Positions 8,578 to 16,564 of a DNA stretch of 64,000 nt are shown here, in pieces. Within the stretch, counting starts at the first letter, position 1. Each line of letters begins with the position of its first letter. Below the pieces are notes generated by a model. It did no database searches. It was not told where the DNA came from and saw nothing but the letters and a program-made list of their open reading frames with translations. Position numbers and translations under genes: made by a program. The DNA is from Rhabdaerophilum sp. SD176 (GTDB lineage Bacteria > Pseudomonadota > Alphaproteobacteria > Rhizobiales > Beijerinckiaceae): contig NZ_JARJNS010000001.1 of the NCBI RefSeq assembly GCF_030143245.1, positions 558,001 to 622,000 on the forward strand, written 5' to 3'.

Positions 8578-9186
8578 TCAGGCGAGTCCTTCCGCCTTGA
8601 GAGCGGCCTGCACAGCCGGCCGGGCGGCGACACGCCCCATGAAGGCCTTGAGCCGTGGCCAGGTCTCCAGCGGGATCCCGACAAAATTCGCCCAGTTGGC
8701 CACCACGAAAAGATAGGCATCCGCCACCGTGAACGCGGCACTGGTCACATGGTCCCGACCATCGGCGAAGAGGGATTCCACGTAATCGAGATGCTTTGAC
8801 ACGACCTTGCGGGCAGCTTCCTTATCCGGATCGGAACTGGCCGGCGTGAAAAGCGGGACGAAGGCCTTGTGCAGTTCGGAGGCGACGAAGTTCAGCATTT
8901 CCTGAACCCTGGCGCGCGCCACCGTGCCCGGCTGCGGTGCGAGTTCCCGCGCGCCTTCCCGGTCGGCCAGGAACTGCACGATCGCCGCACCCTCGGTGAT
9001 CCGCGTACCGTCATCGAGCTCCAGCACCGGCACCTGGCCCTTGGGATTGATGACGTGAAAATCGCCGCCGCCGGCCAGCGTCTTGGTCTTTGTGTCGACA
9101 CGCTGCAGCGTGACCGGAAGGTTCAGCTCGTTGATCACGATATGGGGCGAGAGCGAGCAGGCACCCGGCGAAAAATAGAGTTTCAT
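8578..9186 (-). CDS. Glutathione S-transferase (beta-class, GstA-like)
   Basis: A 202-residue cytosolic GST. The thioredoxin-like N-terminal domain (residues 1-80) starts MKLYFSPGACSLSPH; Cys10 is in the position of the beta-class active-site cysteine. NPKGQVPVLEL gives the cis-Pro glutathione site and TEGAAIVQFLAD the gamma-Glu contact. The all-helical C-terminal domain follows. The gene has an AGGAG site and is divergent from an HxlR regulator gene over a 121-bp gap with repeated operator-like motifs, so it is probably under that regulator. The substrate is unknown; the aromatic-acid genes nearby make an aromatic or lignin-derived compound possible. Confidence 0.9.
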   Translation of the reverse strand: MKLYFSPGACSLSPHIVINELNLPVTLQRVDTKTKTLAGGGDFHVINPKGQVPVLELDDGTRITEGAAIVQFLADREGARELAPQPGTVARARVQEMLNFVASELHKAFVPLFTPASSDPDKEAARKVVSKHLDYVESLFADGRDHVTSAAFTVADAYLFVVANWANFVGIPLETWPRLKAFMGRVAARPAVQAALKAEGLA

Positions 9187-9231
9187 CAGCGATCTCCTAA
9201 AGAGGATGGGATGCCGCTTTCCTTATCGCCT

Positions 9232-9298
9232 CTGGTTACATTGAGAAACCCGATAACTTGTAGTAACCAGCAAAATCAGGTATCCAACCGGTAACCAG
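9232..9298. promoter_or_regulatory. Triple CTGGTTAC/GTAACCAG motif, probable HxlR operator
   Basis: CTGGTTAC at 9232-9239 and GTAACCAG at 9263-9270 form a perfect 8-bp inverted repeat; a third copy (GTAACCAG) lies at 9291-9298, ending 9 bp before the hxlR-type start. HxlR proteins bind as dimers to such dyads in divergent promoters, so autoregulation plus control of the GST gene is likely. Confidence 0.65.
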
Positions 9299-9307
9299 GA
9301 GACTTCG

Positions 9308-9748
9308 ATGGCCCTCAGGATGCGGAAGAACAAGGTCGCAGCCCCCTTGCCCGGCTGCCCGCTGACCGCCTGCCTTTCGCTGATCGGCGGGGCCTGGACG
9401 CCGAACATCATCTGGTACCTCTCCGGCGGGCCGCGCCGCTTCTCGGAACTGCGCGCCGATCTGGACGGCATCTCCTCGAAGGTCCTGACCCAGCGCCTGC
9501 GCGAACTCGAGGAAAGCGGCGTCGCCAGCCGCACCGTGCTGCCCACCTCCCCGCCCTCGGTGGAATATGCCTTGACCGAACTGGGCCATGAACTCCTGCC
9601 GGCGATCCGCTCGATCGTCGAGATCGGGCACAAGCTCAAATCGTATCAGGAGCGCCGGCTGGCGGAATCCCCGGATCATGGGCACCGGGAAGCCACGCTT
9701 GCGCCGGCAGAGCCGCGCAAAACAGGGCCACGCATCTCGCAGCTCTGA
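9308..9748 (+). CDS. HxlR-family transcriptional regulator
   Basis: A 146-residue winged-helix protein. The signature is visible: CPLTACLSLIGGAW followed by a recognition-helix region PRRFSELRADL, then ISSKVLTQRLRELEESG and YALTELGHEL. The start is set by the CAGGAGA site just upstream. HxlR members often sense electrophiles or aldehydes and control a divergent detoxification gene, here the GST. The last about 30 residues are basic and disordered. Confidence in the family is high; the inducer is unknown. Confidence 0.9.
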   Translation: MALRMRKNKVAAPLPGCPLTACLSLIGGAWTPNIIWYLSGGPRRFSELRADLDGISSKVLTQRLRELEESGVASRTVLPTSPPSVEYALTELGHELLPAIRSIVEIGHKLKSYQERRLAESPDHGHREATLAPAEPRKTGPRISQL

Positions 9749-9776
9749 GTGGTCCGACGCGCTCAACAGCGCATTG

Positions 9777-9786
9777 ATGTATACAT
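9777..9786. promoter_or_regulatory. ATGTATACAT palindrome, probable VanR operator
   Basis: A perfect 10-bp palindrome upstream of vanA. It shares the TGTATACA core with a second palindrome 73 bp further on, about seven helical turns. Such short palindromes are typical for FadR/FCD-type GntR dimers; the regulator gene follows vanA. Confidence 0.65.
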
Positions 9787-9849
9787 GACATCGGAAAAAT
9801 TGTTCGCAAACGGCCCATTGCCGGCACTTTCGGCCTGCTCTATCTTTTC

Positions 9850-9859
9850 CTGTATACAG
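9850..9859. promoter_or_regulatory. CTGTATACAG palindrome, probable VanR operator
   Basis: A second perfect 10-bp palindrome with the same TGTATACA core, 21 bp before the vanA start codon, where bound protein would block the promoter or the early transcript region. Confidence 0.65.
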
Positions 9860-9880
9860 AATGAACACAGGGAGAGCGCG

Positions 9881-10924
9881 ATGACCACCCAATTCCCCTT
9901 GAATGCCTGGTATGCCGCTGCCTGGGATGTCGAGGTGAAGCGCGCCCTCCTCCCCCGGACCATCTGCGGCAAGAAGATCGTCTTCTATCGCACCGAGGCC
10001 GGCGAGCCGGTGGCCCTGGCCGATGCCTGCTGGCACCGGCTGGTGCCGCTCTCGCGCGGGCACCTGCGCGGTGACGAGCTGGTCTGCCCCTATCACGGTC
10101 TTGTCTTCAATCCGCAGGGGCGCTGCACCTTCATGCCCTCGCAGGAAACCATCAACCCGAGCGCCTGCGTGCGCGCCTACCCGGTTGTCGAGAAGCACCG
10201 CTTCCTCTGGATCTGGCCGGGCGACCCTGCCCTGGCCGATCCGGCCAAGGTGCCGGACATGCATTGGAACAGGGATCCGGACTGGGAGGGCGACGGCAAG
10301 CTGATCCATGCGCGCTGTGATTACCGTCTCGTCATCGACAACCTGATGGACCTGACACACGAGACCTTTGTGCACGGCACCTCGATCGGCAATGCCGCGG
10401 TGGCCGAAGCGCCCTTCGTCACCACCCATGGCGACCGGACCGCGACGGTGACGCGCTGGATGCGCGATATCGAGCCGCCGCCCTTCTGGCGCGGCCAGCT
10501 CGGGAAGCCCGGCAACGTGGATCGCTGGCAGATCATCCGGTTCGAGGCGCCCTCGACCATCGTGATCGATGTCGGCGTGGCCCCCGCCGGCACCGGCGCG
10601 CCCGAGGGTGACCGCAGCCAGGGTGTCAATGGCATGGTTCTCAACACGATCACCCCTGAAACCGACCGGACCTGCCATTATTTCTGGGCCTTCGCCCGGA
10701 ACTATCGTCGCCATGACCAGGCGCTGACGACCCAGCTCTGCGAGGGCGTCAGCAGTATCTTCCGAGAGGATGAGGCCATTCTCGAGGCGCAGCAGCAGGC
10801 GATCGACGAGAATCCGGGCCGGATCTTCTACAATCTCAACATCGATTCCGGTTCGATGTGGGCACGCCGCCTGATCGACCGGATGATCGCCGCCGAACAG
10901 CCTGTTTCGCAGGCGGCGGAGTGA
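9881..10924 (+). CDS. vanA: Vanillate O-demethylase, oxygenase subunit (Rieske)
   Basis: A 347-residue Rieske non-heme iron oxygenase. The Rieske [2Fe-2S] ligands are C50-W-H52 and C69-P-Y-H72. The mononuclear iron site is DNLMDLTHETFVHG with H160 and H165. With VanB it oxidatively demethylates vanillate to protocatechuate and formaldehyde. The ATG at 9881 has a GGGAGAG site; the longer open frame upstream runs through the operators and is not coding. The order vanA-vanR-vanB, with a regulator inside the pair, is slightly unusual. Other methoxy-aromatic substrates remain possible. Confidence 0.9.
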   Translation: MTTQFPLNAWYAAAWDVEVKRALLPRTICGKKIVFYRTEAGEPVALADACWHRLVPLSRGHLRGDELVCPYHGLVFNPQGRCTFMPSQETINPSACVRAYPVVEKHRFLWIWPGDPALADPAKVPDMHWNRDPDWEGDGKLIHARCDYRLVIDNLMDLTHETFVHGTSIGNAAVAEAPFVTTHGDRTATVTRWMRDIEPPPFWRGQLGKPGNVDRWQIIRFEAPSTIVIDVGVAPAGTGAPEGDRSQGVNGMVLNTITPETDRTCHYFWAFARNYRRHDQALTTQLCEGVSSIFREDEAILEAQQQAIDENPGRIFYNLNIDSGSMWARRLIDRMIAAEQPVSQAAE

Positions 10925-10928
10925 GCCC

Positions 10929-11717
10929 ATGGCCGGAACCGCGAGCCCCGAAGCTGCACCCGAAACAGTCCGCCCACGCGAAGATCGCGGGGCCTCGCAG
11001 AGTGTCCGCGCCCAGCTGGCCCTGCGCGAACTGCTCCTGTCCGGCGAGATTGCCCCGGGCGCGCGCCTGTCCGAACTGGCCATCGTCGAGCGGATCGGCG
11101 TCTCGCGCACCCCGGTCCGCGCGGCGCTGACGCTGCTGGCCGAGGAGGGGCTCGTCGAGCCGATCCCCTCCGGTGGTTTCGCCGCCCGCGCCTTCAGCGA
11201 GCAGGATGTGCGCGATTCCATCGAGCTGCGTGGCACGCTGGAAGGCCTCGCCGTCCGCCTCGCGGCCGAGAGGGGAATCAGCGCGCTGGCTGCCCGCACC
11301 CTGCAGGACCTGCTCGCCCGGCTGGACGAAGTGGTTGCCGGCCCGCTGGCCGGACCGGATGCTTTCGAGCGCTATATCGCGCTCAACGCCGAATGGCATC
11401 GCGAGATCACGGGCCTGGCCGGGAGCCGCGTCGTCGAACGCCAGATCGAGCGCGTCATGGCCCTGCCCTTCGCCTCGCCCAGCGCCTTCGTGATGGCGCA
11501 GGCCCAGACCGGCGAGGCAAGACGCATCCTCACCCTCGCCCAGGACCAGCACCATGCTGTGGTCGAGGCGATCCTGCAGCGCGAGGGCGCCCGCGCCGAG
11601 GCACTGATGCGCGAGCATTCCCGCCTTGCCAGCCGCAATCTCGCCAATGCCGCCCGCTCGCGACAGGCCATGGCGCAGGTGCCCGGCGGGGCGCTGATCC
11701 GCCTTCGCCCGGTCTGA
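10929..11717 (+). CDS. vanR: GntR-family (FCD) regulator, VanR-like
   Basis: A 262-residue regulator lying between vanA (4-bp gap) and vanB (10-bp gap), so co-transcribed. The N-terminal winged helix reads LREL...GARLSELAIVERIGVSRTPVR in pieces (residues about 35-75), and the C-terminal all-helical FCD effector domain carries a conserved LNAEWHREITG segment and HHAVVEAILQR. Family members release DNA on binding the pathway substrate; VanR of other bacteria responds to vanillate. Two TGTATACA palindromes upstream of vanA are the probable binding sites. The family is certain, the effector inferred. Confidence 0.85.
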   Translation: MAGTASPEAAPETVRPREDRGASQSVRAQLALRELLLSGEIAPGARLSELAIVERIGVSRTPVRAALTLLAEEGLVEPIPSGGFAARAFSEQDVRDSIELRGTLEGLAVRLAAERGISALAARTLQDLLARLDEVVAGPLAGPDAFERYIALNAEWHREITGLAGSRVVERQIERVMALPFASPSAFVMAQAQTGEARRILTLAQDQHHAVVEAILQREGARAEALMREHSRLASRNLANAARSRQAMAQVPGGALIRLRPV

Positions 11718-11727
11718 GGAGGCTCCC

Positions 11728-12705
11728 ATGCGATTTGCCGTGACCTGGCAGGAAGCCACCCTGCGCGCCGTGGACGACCTCACGGCGGATATCCGCGAAT
11801 TCCGCATCGTGCCGTCCGCAGGCTGCCGGAGCTTCCTGCCCGGTGCCCATATCGATCTTGCTTTGACCATCGGCGACTTGCCCGAAACGCGCTCGTATTC
11901 GCTGGTCGGTGAGCCGGGCGGCGATCATTACCGCATCGCCGTGAAGCGCCGGCCCGACAGCCGGGGTGGTTCAGCCTATCTCTGGAGCCTTGCGCCGGGT
12001 GCCCGCCTCAGCATCACACAACCGAAATCGGCCTTCGAGATCGGTTTCGGCCGGCGGGAATACCTGCTCGTCGCCGGTGGCATCGGCATCACACCGCTGG
12101 TCGGCATGGCCAGCCTCCTTCGGCGGCGCGGCAGCCGTGTGCGATTGCTCTATGCCGCACGCAAGACGGGAGACCTCGCCTATCTGCACCTGCTGCGTGC
12201 CCTGCTCGGTGATGATCTCGAGATCTTCCTCTCGGAGGCCGGTCAACGGGTCGACTTTGCTGCCGCCTTCGCTGCCCTCGGCCCGGATGCGCTCTGCGCG
12301 CTTTGCGGCCCGATGCCCATGTTGGAGGATGCGCGCCGCGCCTGGGCTGCCGCAGGCAGGCCGACAGCGGATCTCCGCTGGGAGACCTTCGGCACGTCCG
12401 GCCATCTCGCCGCCGAGGATTTCACGGTGCGGCTGCCCCGGCACAACCTCGAATTGGTCGTGCCGCGCAACCGTACCCTGCTCGACACGCTGGAGGAGGC
12501 GGGGATCGACGTGATCCATGATTGCCGCAAGGGCGAATGCGGCCTCTGCGCGATGGATGTCCTCTCGATAGACGGCGCGATCGACCATCGCGACGTCTTC
12601 TTCTCCGACCACGAGAAAGCGGAGAACCGCCGGCTCTGCGCCTGCGTCTCGCGCGCCACCGGCACGCTCACCCTCGATACGGATTACCGGCCGGACGCGG
12701 TTTGA
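11728..12705 (+). CDS. vanB: Vanillate O-demethylase, reductase subunit
   Basis: A 325-residue electron-transfer protein of the phthalate-dioxygenase reductase type. The flavin domain (about 1-105) contains ETRSYSLVGEP, the NAD domain (about 105-225) contains GGIGITPLVGM and CGPMPMLEDA, and the C-terminal plant-type ferredoxin (about 235-325) has the cluster ligands CRKGECGLCAMDVL plus a later Cys near LCACVS. It passes electrons from NAD(P)H to the VanA Rieske centre. It has a GAGGAGG site and is last gene of the van operon; a perfect hairpin follows at 12747. Confidence 0.9.
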   Translation: MRFAVTWQEATLRAVDDLTADIREFRIVPSAGCRSFLPGAHIDLALTIGDLPETRSYSLVGEPGGDHYRIAVKRRPDSRGGSAYLWSLAPGARLSITQPKSAFEIGFGRREYLLVAGGIGITPLVGMASLLRRRGSRVRLLYAARKTGDLAYLHLLRALLGDDLEIFLSEAGQRVDFAAAFAALGPDALCALCGPMPMLEDARRAWAAAGRPTADLRWETFGTSGHLAAEDFTVRLPRHNLELVVPRNRTLLDTLEEAGIDVIHDCRKGECGLCAMDVLSIDGAIDHRDVFFSDHEKAENRRLCACVSRATGTLTLDTDYRPDAV

Positions 12706-12746
12706 GGCTGGCCGCCAGCCCCCTCACCCGCTCGCTTTGCTCGCGG

Positions 12747-12766
12747 CCTCTCCCCGGGGGGAGAGG
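12747..12766. terminator. Hairpin between convergent vanB and MetE-like gene
   Basis: CCTCTCCCC and GGGGAGAGG form a perfect 9-bp stem with a 2-nt spacer. There is no T-run, so it may be a weak or Rho-assisted terminator, or a dispersed palindrome. Confidence 0.45.
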
Positions 12767-12780
12767 CAGGGCCGTTGCCC

Positions 12781-13884
12781 TTACGCGTCCTTCCAGACCT
12801 CGGCGGCCAGCTCGACGATCATCTCGAGCTTCTTCCACTGCTCGTCCTCGGCCAGCGTGTTGCCTTCCTCGGTCGAGGCGAAGCCGCATTGCGGCGAGAG
12901 GCAGAGCTGGTCGAGCGAGACGAATTTCGACGCCTCGTCGATGCGGCGGCGGATATCGTCCTTCGCTTCCAGCACGCCGGTCTTCGAGGTGACGAGGCCG
13001 AGCACCACATGCTTGCCCTTGGGCAGGAAGCGCAAAGGCTCGAAGCCGCCGGCGCGGTCGCTGTCCCATTCCATGAAATAGCCATCCACCGGCATGGCGT
13101 TGAACAGCACTTCGGCCACCGGCTCGTAACCGCCGGAAGCAATGAAGGTCGAACGGAAATTGCCACGGCAGAGATGCATGGTGATGGCGAGGTCAGCCGG
13201 CTTGTTTTCCAGCGCCTTGCGGACCATGCCGGCATAGATGTCCGGCTGCTTTTCCGGGTCATCGCCGCGCTGGCGCAGCATCTCGCGCTGGTTGGGATCG
13301 CAGAGATAGGCGAAGGAGATGTCGTCGAGCTGCAGATAGCGGCAGCCGGCATCGTAAAAGGCGCCGACCGCTTTGCCATAGGCCGCGCCGACATCGGCAT
13401 AGAACGCATCCATCTCGGCATAGATGCCGGGATTCATCATCTTCCGGCCGCCGCGGTAATGCAGCATGGAGGGGCCGGGAATGGTCATTTTCGGCGTGGC
13501 GCGGGTATTTGCCTTGAGGAAGGTGAAATGCTCGATCATCGGATGGCCGGAAAACCCGACCTTGCCGGTGATGCGCAGCGCCTTGGCAATGCCGACGCCA
13601 CCCTTGAAATTCATGCCGGAATCCGCCTCGACGGAGGTGACGCCGTCGAGCTGCTCGAGGAAGTCGAAATGCCAGTAGGCGCGGCGGAACTCGCCATCGG
13701 TCACGCCCTTCAGGCCCACGGCTTCCTGCTTGGCGATCAGCGCCTTGATCTCGCGATCCTCGATCGCCTTCAGGCCCTCCGCGCTGAGCGTGCCGGCGGC
13801 ACGCTCCTCGCGGGCCTTCTTCAGTGCGGCCGGGCGCAGCAGGGAGCCGACCTGGTCGGCGCGGAAGGGCGGTCTGGCAGTCAT
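12781..13884 (-). CDS. MetE-like cobalamin-independent methyltransferase (C-terminal domain only)
   Basis: A 367-residue protein corresponding to the catalytic C-terminal half of MetE; the N-terminal MetE half is absent, as in the short COG0620 group. Zinc-site residues are visible in MHLCRGN and SPQCGFAS, and QLDDISFAYL and TDGEFRR are conserved catalytic-domain segments. Full MetE transfers methyl from methyl-tetrahydropteroyl-glutamate to homocysteine. Short homologues use varied methyl donors or carry out unrelated chemistry. It converges with vanB, which raises a possible link to one-carbon units from demethylation. Its substrate is not known. Confidence 0.8.
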   Translation of the reverse strand: MTARPPFRADQVGSLLRPAALKKAREERAAGTLSAEGLKAIEDREIKALIAKQEAVGLKGVTDGEFRRAYWHFDFLEQLDGVTSVEADSGMNFKGGVGIAKALRITGKVGFSGHPMIEHFTFLKANTRATPKMTIPGPSMLHYRGGRKMMNPGIYAEMDAFYADVGAAYGKAVGAFYDAGCRYLQLDDISFAYLCDPNQREMLRQRGDDPEKQPDIYAGMVRKALENKPADLAITMHLCRGNFRSTFIASGGYEPVAEVLFNAMPVDGYFMEWDSDRAGGFEPLRFLPKGKHVVLGLVTSKTGVLEAKDDIRRRIDEASKFVSLDQLCLSPQCGFASTEEGNTLAEDEQWKKLEMIVELAAEVWKDA

Positions 13885-13943
13885 GATTTCCTCCGGAAGG
13901 TCTCAGAAAGGAGTTGGAATTCGGGTTTGCAGCTTTTCCTTGC

Positions 13944-14032
13944 CGTCATGCCCGCCCTTGGGGCGGGCATCCACGACTGGCTTTTGTGCAACCCGAAGTC
14001 GTGGATGGCCGGGCTGAACCCGGCCATGACGA
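13944..14032. repeat. Dispersed double-palindrome repeat, copy 1
   Basis: Two hairpins in tandem: TCATGCCCGCCC...GGGCGGGCAT, then a 30-bp link containing ACGACT and AGTCGT, then GGATGGCCGGG...CCCGGCCATGACG. A second copy in inverted orientation is at 54603-54693. It lies in the gap between the MetE-like gene and livF and looks like a REP/BIME-type extragenic element. Confidence 0.75.
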
Positions 14033-14047
14033 GAAACACAGCGCATC

Positions 14048-14782
14048 TCAATGCCCTCCCCGGACACCGGCCTTCTTGCCGGTGACGCCGAGATGGGTTT
14101 CGAGCGGGGCCGGATCGGCGATCAGGCTGGCGCTCGAGGATTGGTGCACGATCGCGCCGCGATCGAGGATAATGGCCGCATCGGTGACGCCGAGGATCTT
14201 CTGGGCATGCTGCTCGACGATAATGGCGGAAAGCCCCTCGTCGCGGGTGATGCGCTTCAGCGCGGCCAGCAATTCCTCGATGATGATCGGCGCGAGGCCT
14301 TCGGTCGGCTCGTCGAGCAGGATGAGCCTCGGGTTGAGGACAAGTGCGCGCGCCACGGCCAGCATCTGCTGCTCGCCGCCGGAAAGCTGGTTGCCCATAT
14401 TGCCGCGCCGTTCCTTCAGGCGCGGGAACATGCGGTAAACCGCCTCGATATCCCAGGCGCCGGGCTGCGCGACAGCCGTGAGATTTTCCTCCACCGTCAG
14501 CGACTTGAAGATGTTTCGCTCCTGCGGCACCCAGCCGATGCCGCCGCGCGCCCGAAGGTCGGAGCGGAGTTTCGAGATGTCGCGCCCCTCGAAGCGGATC
14601 GTCCCGCCGAGATGGCGCGTCGCCCCGATGATCGTGTTGAGCAGCGTTGTCTTGCCCGTGCCGTTGCGGCCCAGCACAGCCAGCGAGCGGCCCGCTTCCA
14701 GCGTCAGGCTGACATCGTTGATCACGCGCGCCAGCCCATAGCCGGCGGAAAGCTGCGCAAGCTGGAGAAGCGGCTCAGCCAT
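14048..14782 (-). CDS. livF: Branched-chain-type ABC transporter ATP-binding protein LivF
   Basis: A 244-residue ATPase. Walker A is LGRNGTGKTT, the signature is LSGGEQQ, Walker B is LILLDEPTEGLAP, and the switch His lies in IIVEQH. The ATG at 14782 overlaps the end of livG by 8 bp, so the genes are translationally coupled. It is last of five genes (K-H-M-G-F) and powers the transporter from the cytosolic side. Substrate: the Liv family takes branched-chain amino acids, but relatives next to aromatic catabolic genes import aromatic acids. Confidence 0.9.
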   Translation of the reverse strand: MAEPLLQLAQLSAGYGLARVINDVSLTLEAGRSLAVLGRNGTGKTTLLNTIIGATRHLGGTIRFEGRDISKLRSDLRARGGIGWVPQERNIFKSLTVEENLTAVAQPGAWDIEAVYRMFPRLKERRGNMGNQLSGGEQQMLAVARALVLNPRLILLDEPTEGLAPIIIEELLAALKRITRDEGLSAIIVEQHAQKILGVTDAAIILDRGAIVHQSSSASLIADPAPLETHLGVTGKKAGVRGGH

Positions 14783-15527
14783 CGAGGCTCTCCCCGAGAT
14801 AGACCGCCCGGACGCGCGGATCATTGGCAATTTCCGACACCGTGCCCTCGGTGAAGAGCGCGCCGTTCACAAGAACCGAAATGCGCTCGGCAAAGGAGAA
14901 GACGAGGTCCATGTCATGCTCGATCAGCAGGACGGACACATCGCGCGGCAGGGCGGCGACGGTGGCCAGCAGGTCATGCCGCTCGGCCTCAGGGACACCG
15001 GCAGCCGGTTCGTCGAGCAGCAGCACACGCGGCTGGCAGGCAAAGGCCAAAGCGATTTCGAGCAGACGCTGCTTGCCATAGGGCAGGCTCGCGGTGCGCT
15101 CCTCCAGCACATCGGCCAGCTTGAACCGTGTGGCGATCTCGACGATCTCGTCGATCACGACCGATTTCGAGCCGGCCGGGCGCCAGAATTCGTAGCCATG
15201 GCCCATCCGCTCCGACACCGCAACGCCGAGGGTCTCCAGCGGTGTCATGCCGGCGAAAAGCTGGTTGATCTGGAAGGTGCGCACCAGCCCGCGCTTCACG
15301 CGGCGCTCCGGCGCCATGGCGGAAATGTCCTCGCCATGCAGGCGGATCGTCCCCGCGCTCGGCTGGAGCACGCCGGTCAGCAGGTTGACGAAGGTGGTCT
15401 TGCCGGCCCCGTTCGGCCCGATCAGGGCATGGCGGGCGCCCGGTTCGAGCCGGAAGGTGACATCATCGGTGGCGACGATGCCGCCGAAACGCTTCTGCAG
15501 GCCGACAGTCTCGAGGGCAGCGCTCAT
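14775..15527 (-). CDS. livG: Branched-chain-type ABC transporter ATP-binding protein LivG
   Basis: A 250-residue ATPase. Walker A is IGPNGAGKTT, Walker B LLLDEPAAGV, and the H-loop LLIEHDMDLVFSFAE; the usual LSGG signature is changed to LPYGKQR, as is common in LivG. The ATG at 15527 lies one base from the livM stop; a TTG six codons upstream is also open. It pairs with LivF to drive the LivHM permease. The Liv membership is certain, substrate open. Confidence 0.9.
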   Translation of the reverse strand: MSAALETVGLQKRFGGIVATDDVTFRLEPGARHALIGPNGAGKTTFVNLLTGVLQPSAGTIRLHGEDISAMAPERRVKRGLVRTFQINQLFAGMTPLETLGVAVSERMGHGYEFWRPAGSKSVVIDEIVEIATRFKLADVLEERTASLPYGKQRLLEIALAFACQPRVLLLDEPAAGVPEAERHDLLATVAALPRDVSVLLIEHDMDLVFSFAERISVLVNGALFTEGTVSEIANDPRVRAVYLGESLDG

Positions 15528-15528
15528 C

Positions 15529-16551
15529 TCAATGCCCCCCGACAATCGTCCGCGGACGCGGTTCGGGTTTGCCGCGCAGGCGCGCCCAGAGCACGGCGGC
15601 CCGGTGGTTCATGCGCTCGCGCCCGATCAGCACGAGGATGACCAGGATCAGCCCGATCCAGAAGGTCCAGTATTGCGGCGTCCAGTTCGAGATCACGTCC
15701 TGCAGGACCTTGAACACGATGGCCCCGGCAAAACCGCCATAGAGATAGCCCGTGCCACCGATCACCAGCATCAGCAGCACATCGGCCGAGCGATGCAGCG
15801 CGATCACGTCGAGCGAGACGAATTGCGTCGTCTGCGCCAGCAGCGCCCCCGCCGCGCCGGCATAGGCCGCCGCCAGGGTGTAGACCGCGATCAGCCGCCG
15901 GTTGACGGGAATGCCGATGGCGCGCGCCCGGAGCGGGTTGTCGCGGATCGTCCGCAGCGAGAGGCCAAAGGGCGAGACGACGATCCGCCGCGCCATCAGG
16001 AACAGCAGGAAGGTGATGACCAGCGAGTAGACATAGGCCGTGCGGCCATAGAGGTCGAACTCGAACAGGCCCAGCACGGGCCCCATCACCACGCCCTGCA
16101 GGCCATCCGCGCCGCCGGTCAGCCAGGTCATCTTGTTGGCGATCTCGCCGAGAACGAGCGCGACGCCCAGCGTCACCATCAGCCGGGCGAGATCCACCCC
16201 GCGCAGGACGAGGAAGCTGGTGATGAAGCCCAGCGCGCCGGAGGCCAGCGTGGCAAGGACCAGCCCGGTCAGCGGGTCGCCGATGACCCGGATGGCGAAG
16301 ATCCCGGCGAAATAGGCACCGAAGCCGAAAAACGCCGCATGACCGAGCGAAGCGATCCCGGCATAGCCGAGGATCAGGTCGAGCGACATCGCGAAGAGCG
16401 CCGTGATGATGATCTCGTTGAGGATCAGATGATGGCTCGGCAGCAGCCAGATCGCGCCGAACGCCACCAGCCAGAAAACGAATTCCATCGGCTTCCAGCG
16501 GCTTGTTTCGGCGAGATGACGCGTCGCGATTTCGGTGGGTGTCCCTTGCAT
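15529..16551 (-). CDS. livM: Branched-chain-type ABC transporter permease LivM
   Basis: A 340-residue inner-membrane permease with about 9-10 hydrophobic segments. Family hallmarks are LDLILGYAGIASLGHAAFFGFGAY (read in pieces), SLRTIRDNPLRARAIGIPV in the cytosolic coupling loop, and GGTGYLYGG. It lies between livH (13-bp gap) and livG (1-bp gap). The C-terminal tail (about residues 305-340) is basic. Together with LivH it forms the membrane channel. Confidence 0.9.
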   Translation of the reverse strand: MQGTPTEIATRHLAETSRWKPMEFVFWLVAFGAIWLLPSHHLILNEIIITALFAMSLDLILGYAGIASLGHAAFFGFGAYFAGIFAIRVIGDPLTGLVLATLASGALGFITSFLVLRGVDLARLMVTLGVALVLGEIANKMTWLTGGADGLQGVVMGPVLGLFEFDLYGRTAYVYSLVITFLLFLMARRIVVSPFGLSLRTIRDNPLRARAIGIPVNRRLIAVYTLAAAYAGAAGALLAQTTQFVSLDVIALHRSADVLLMLVIGGTGYLYGGFAGAIVFKVLQDVISNWTPQYWTFWIGLILVILVLIGRERMNHRAAVLWARLRGKPEPRPRTIVGGH

Positions 16552-16564
16552 GGCTCGGTTCCGC

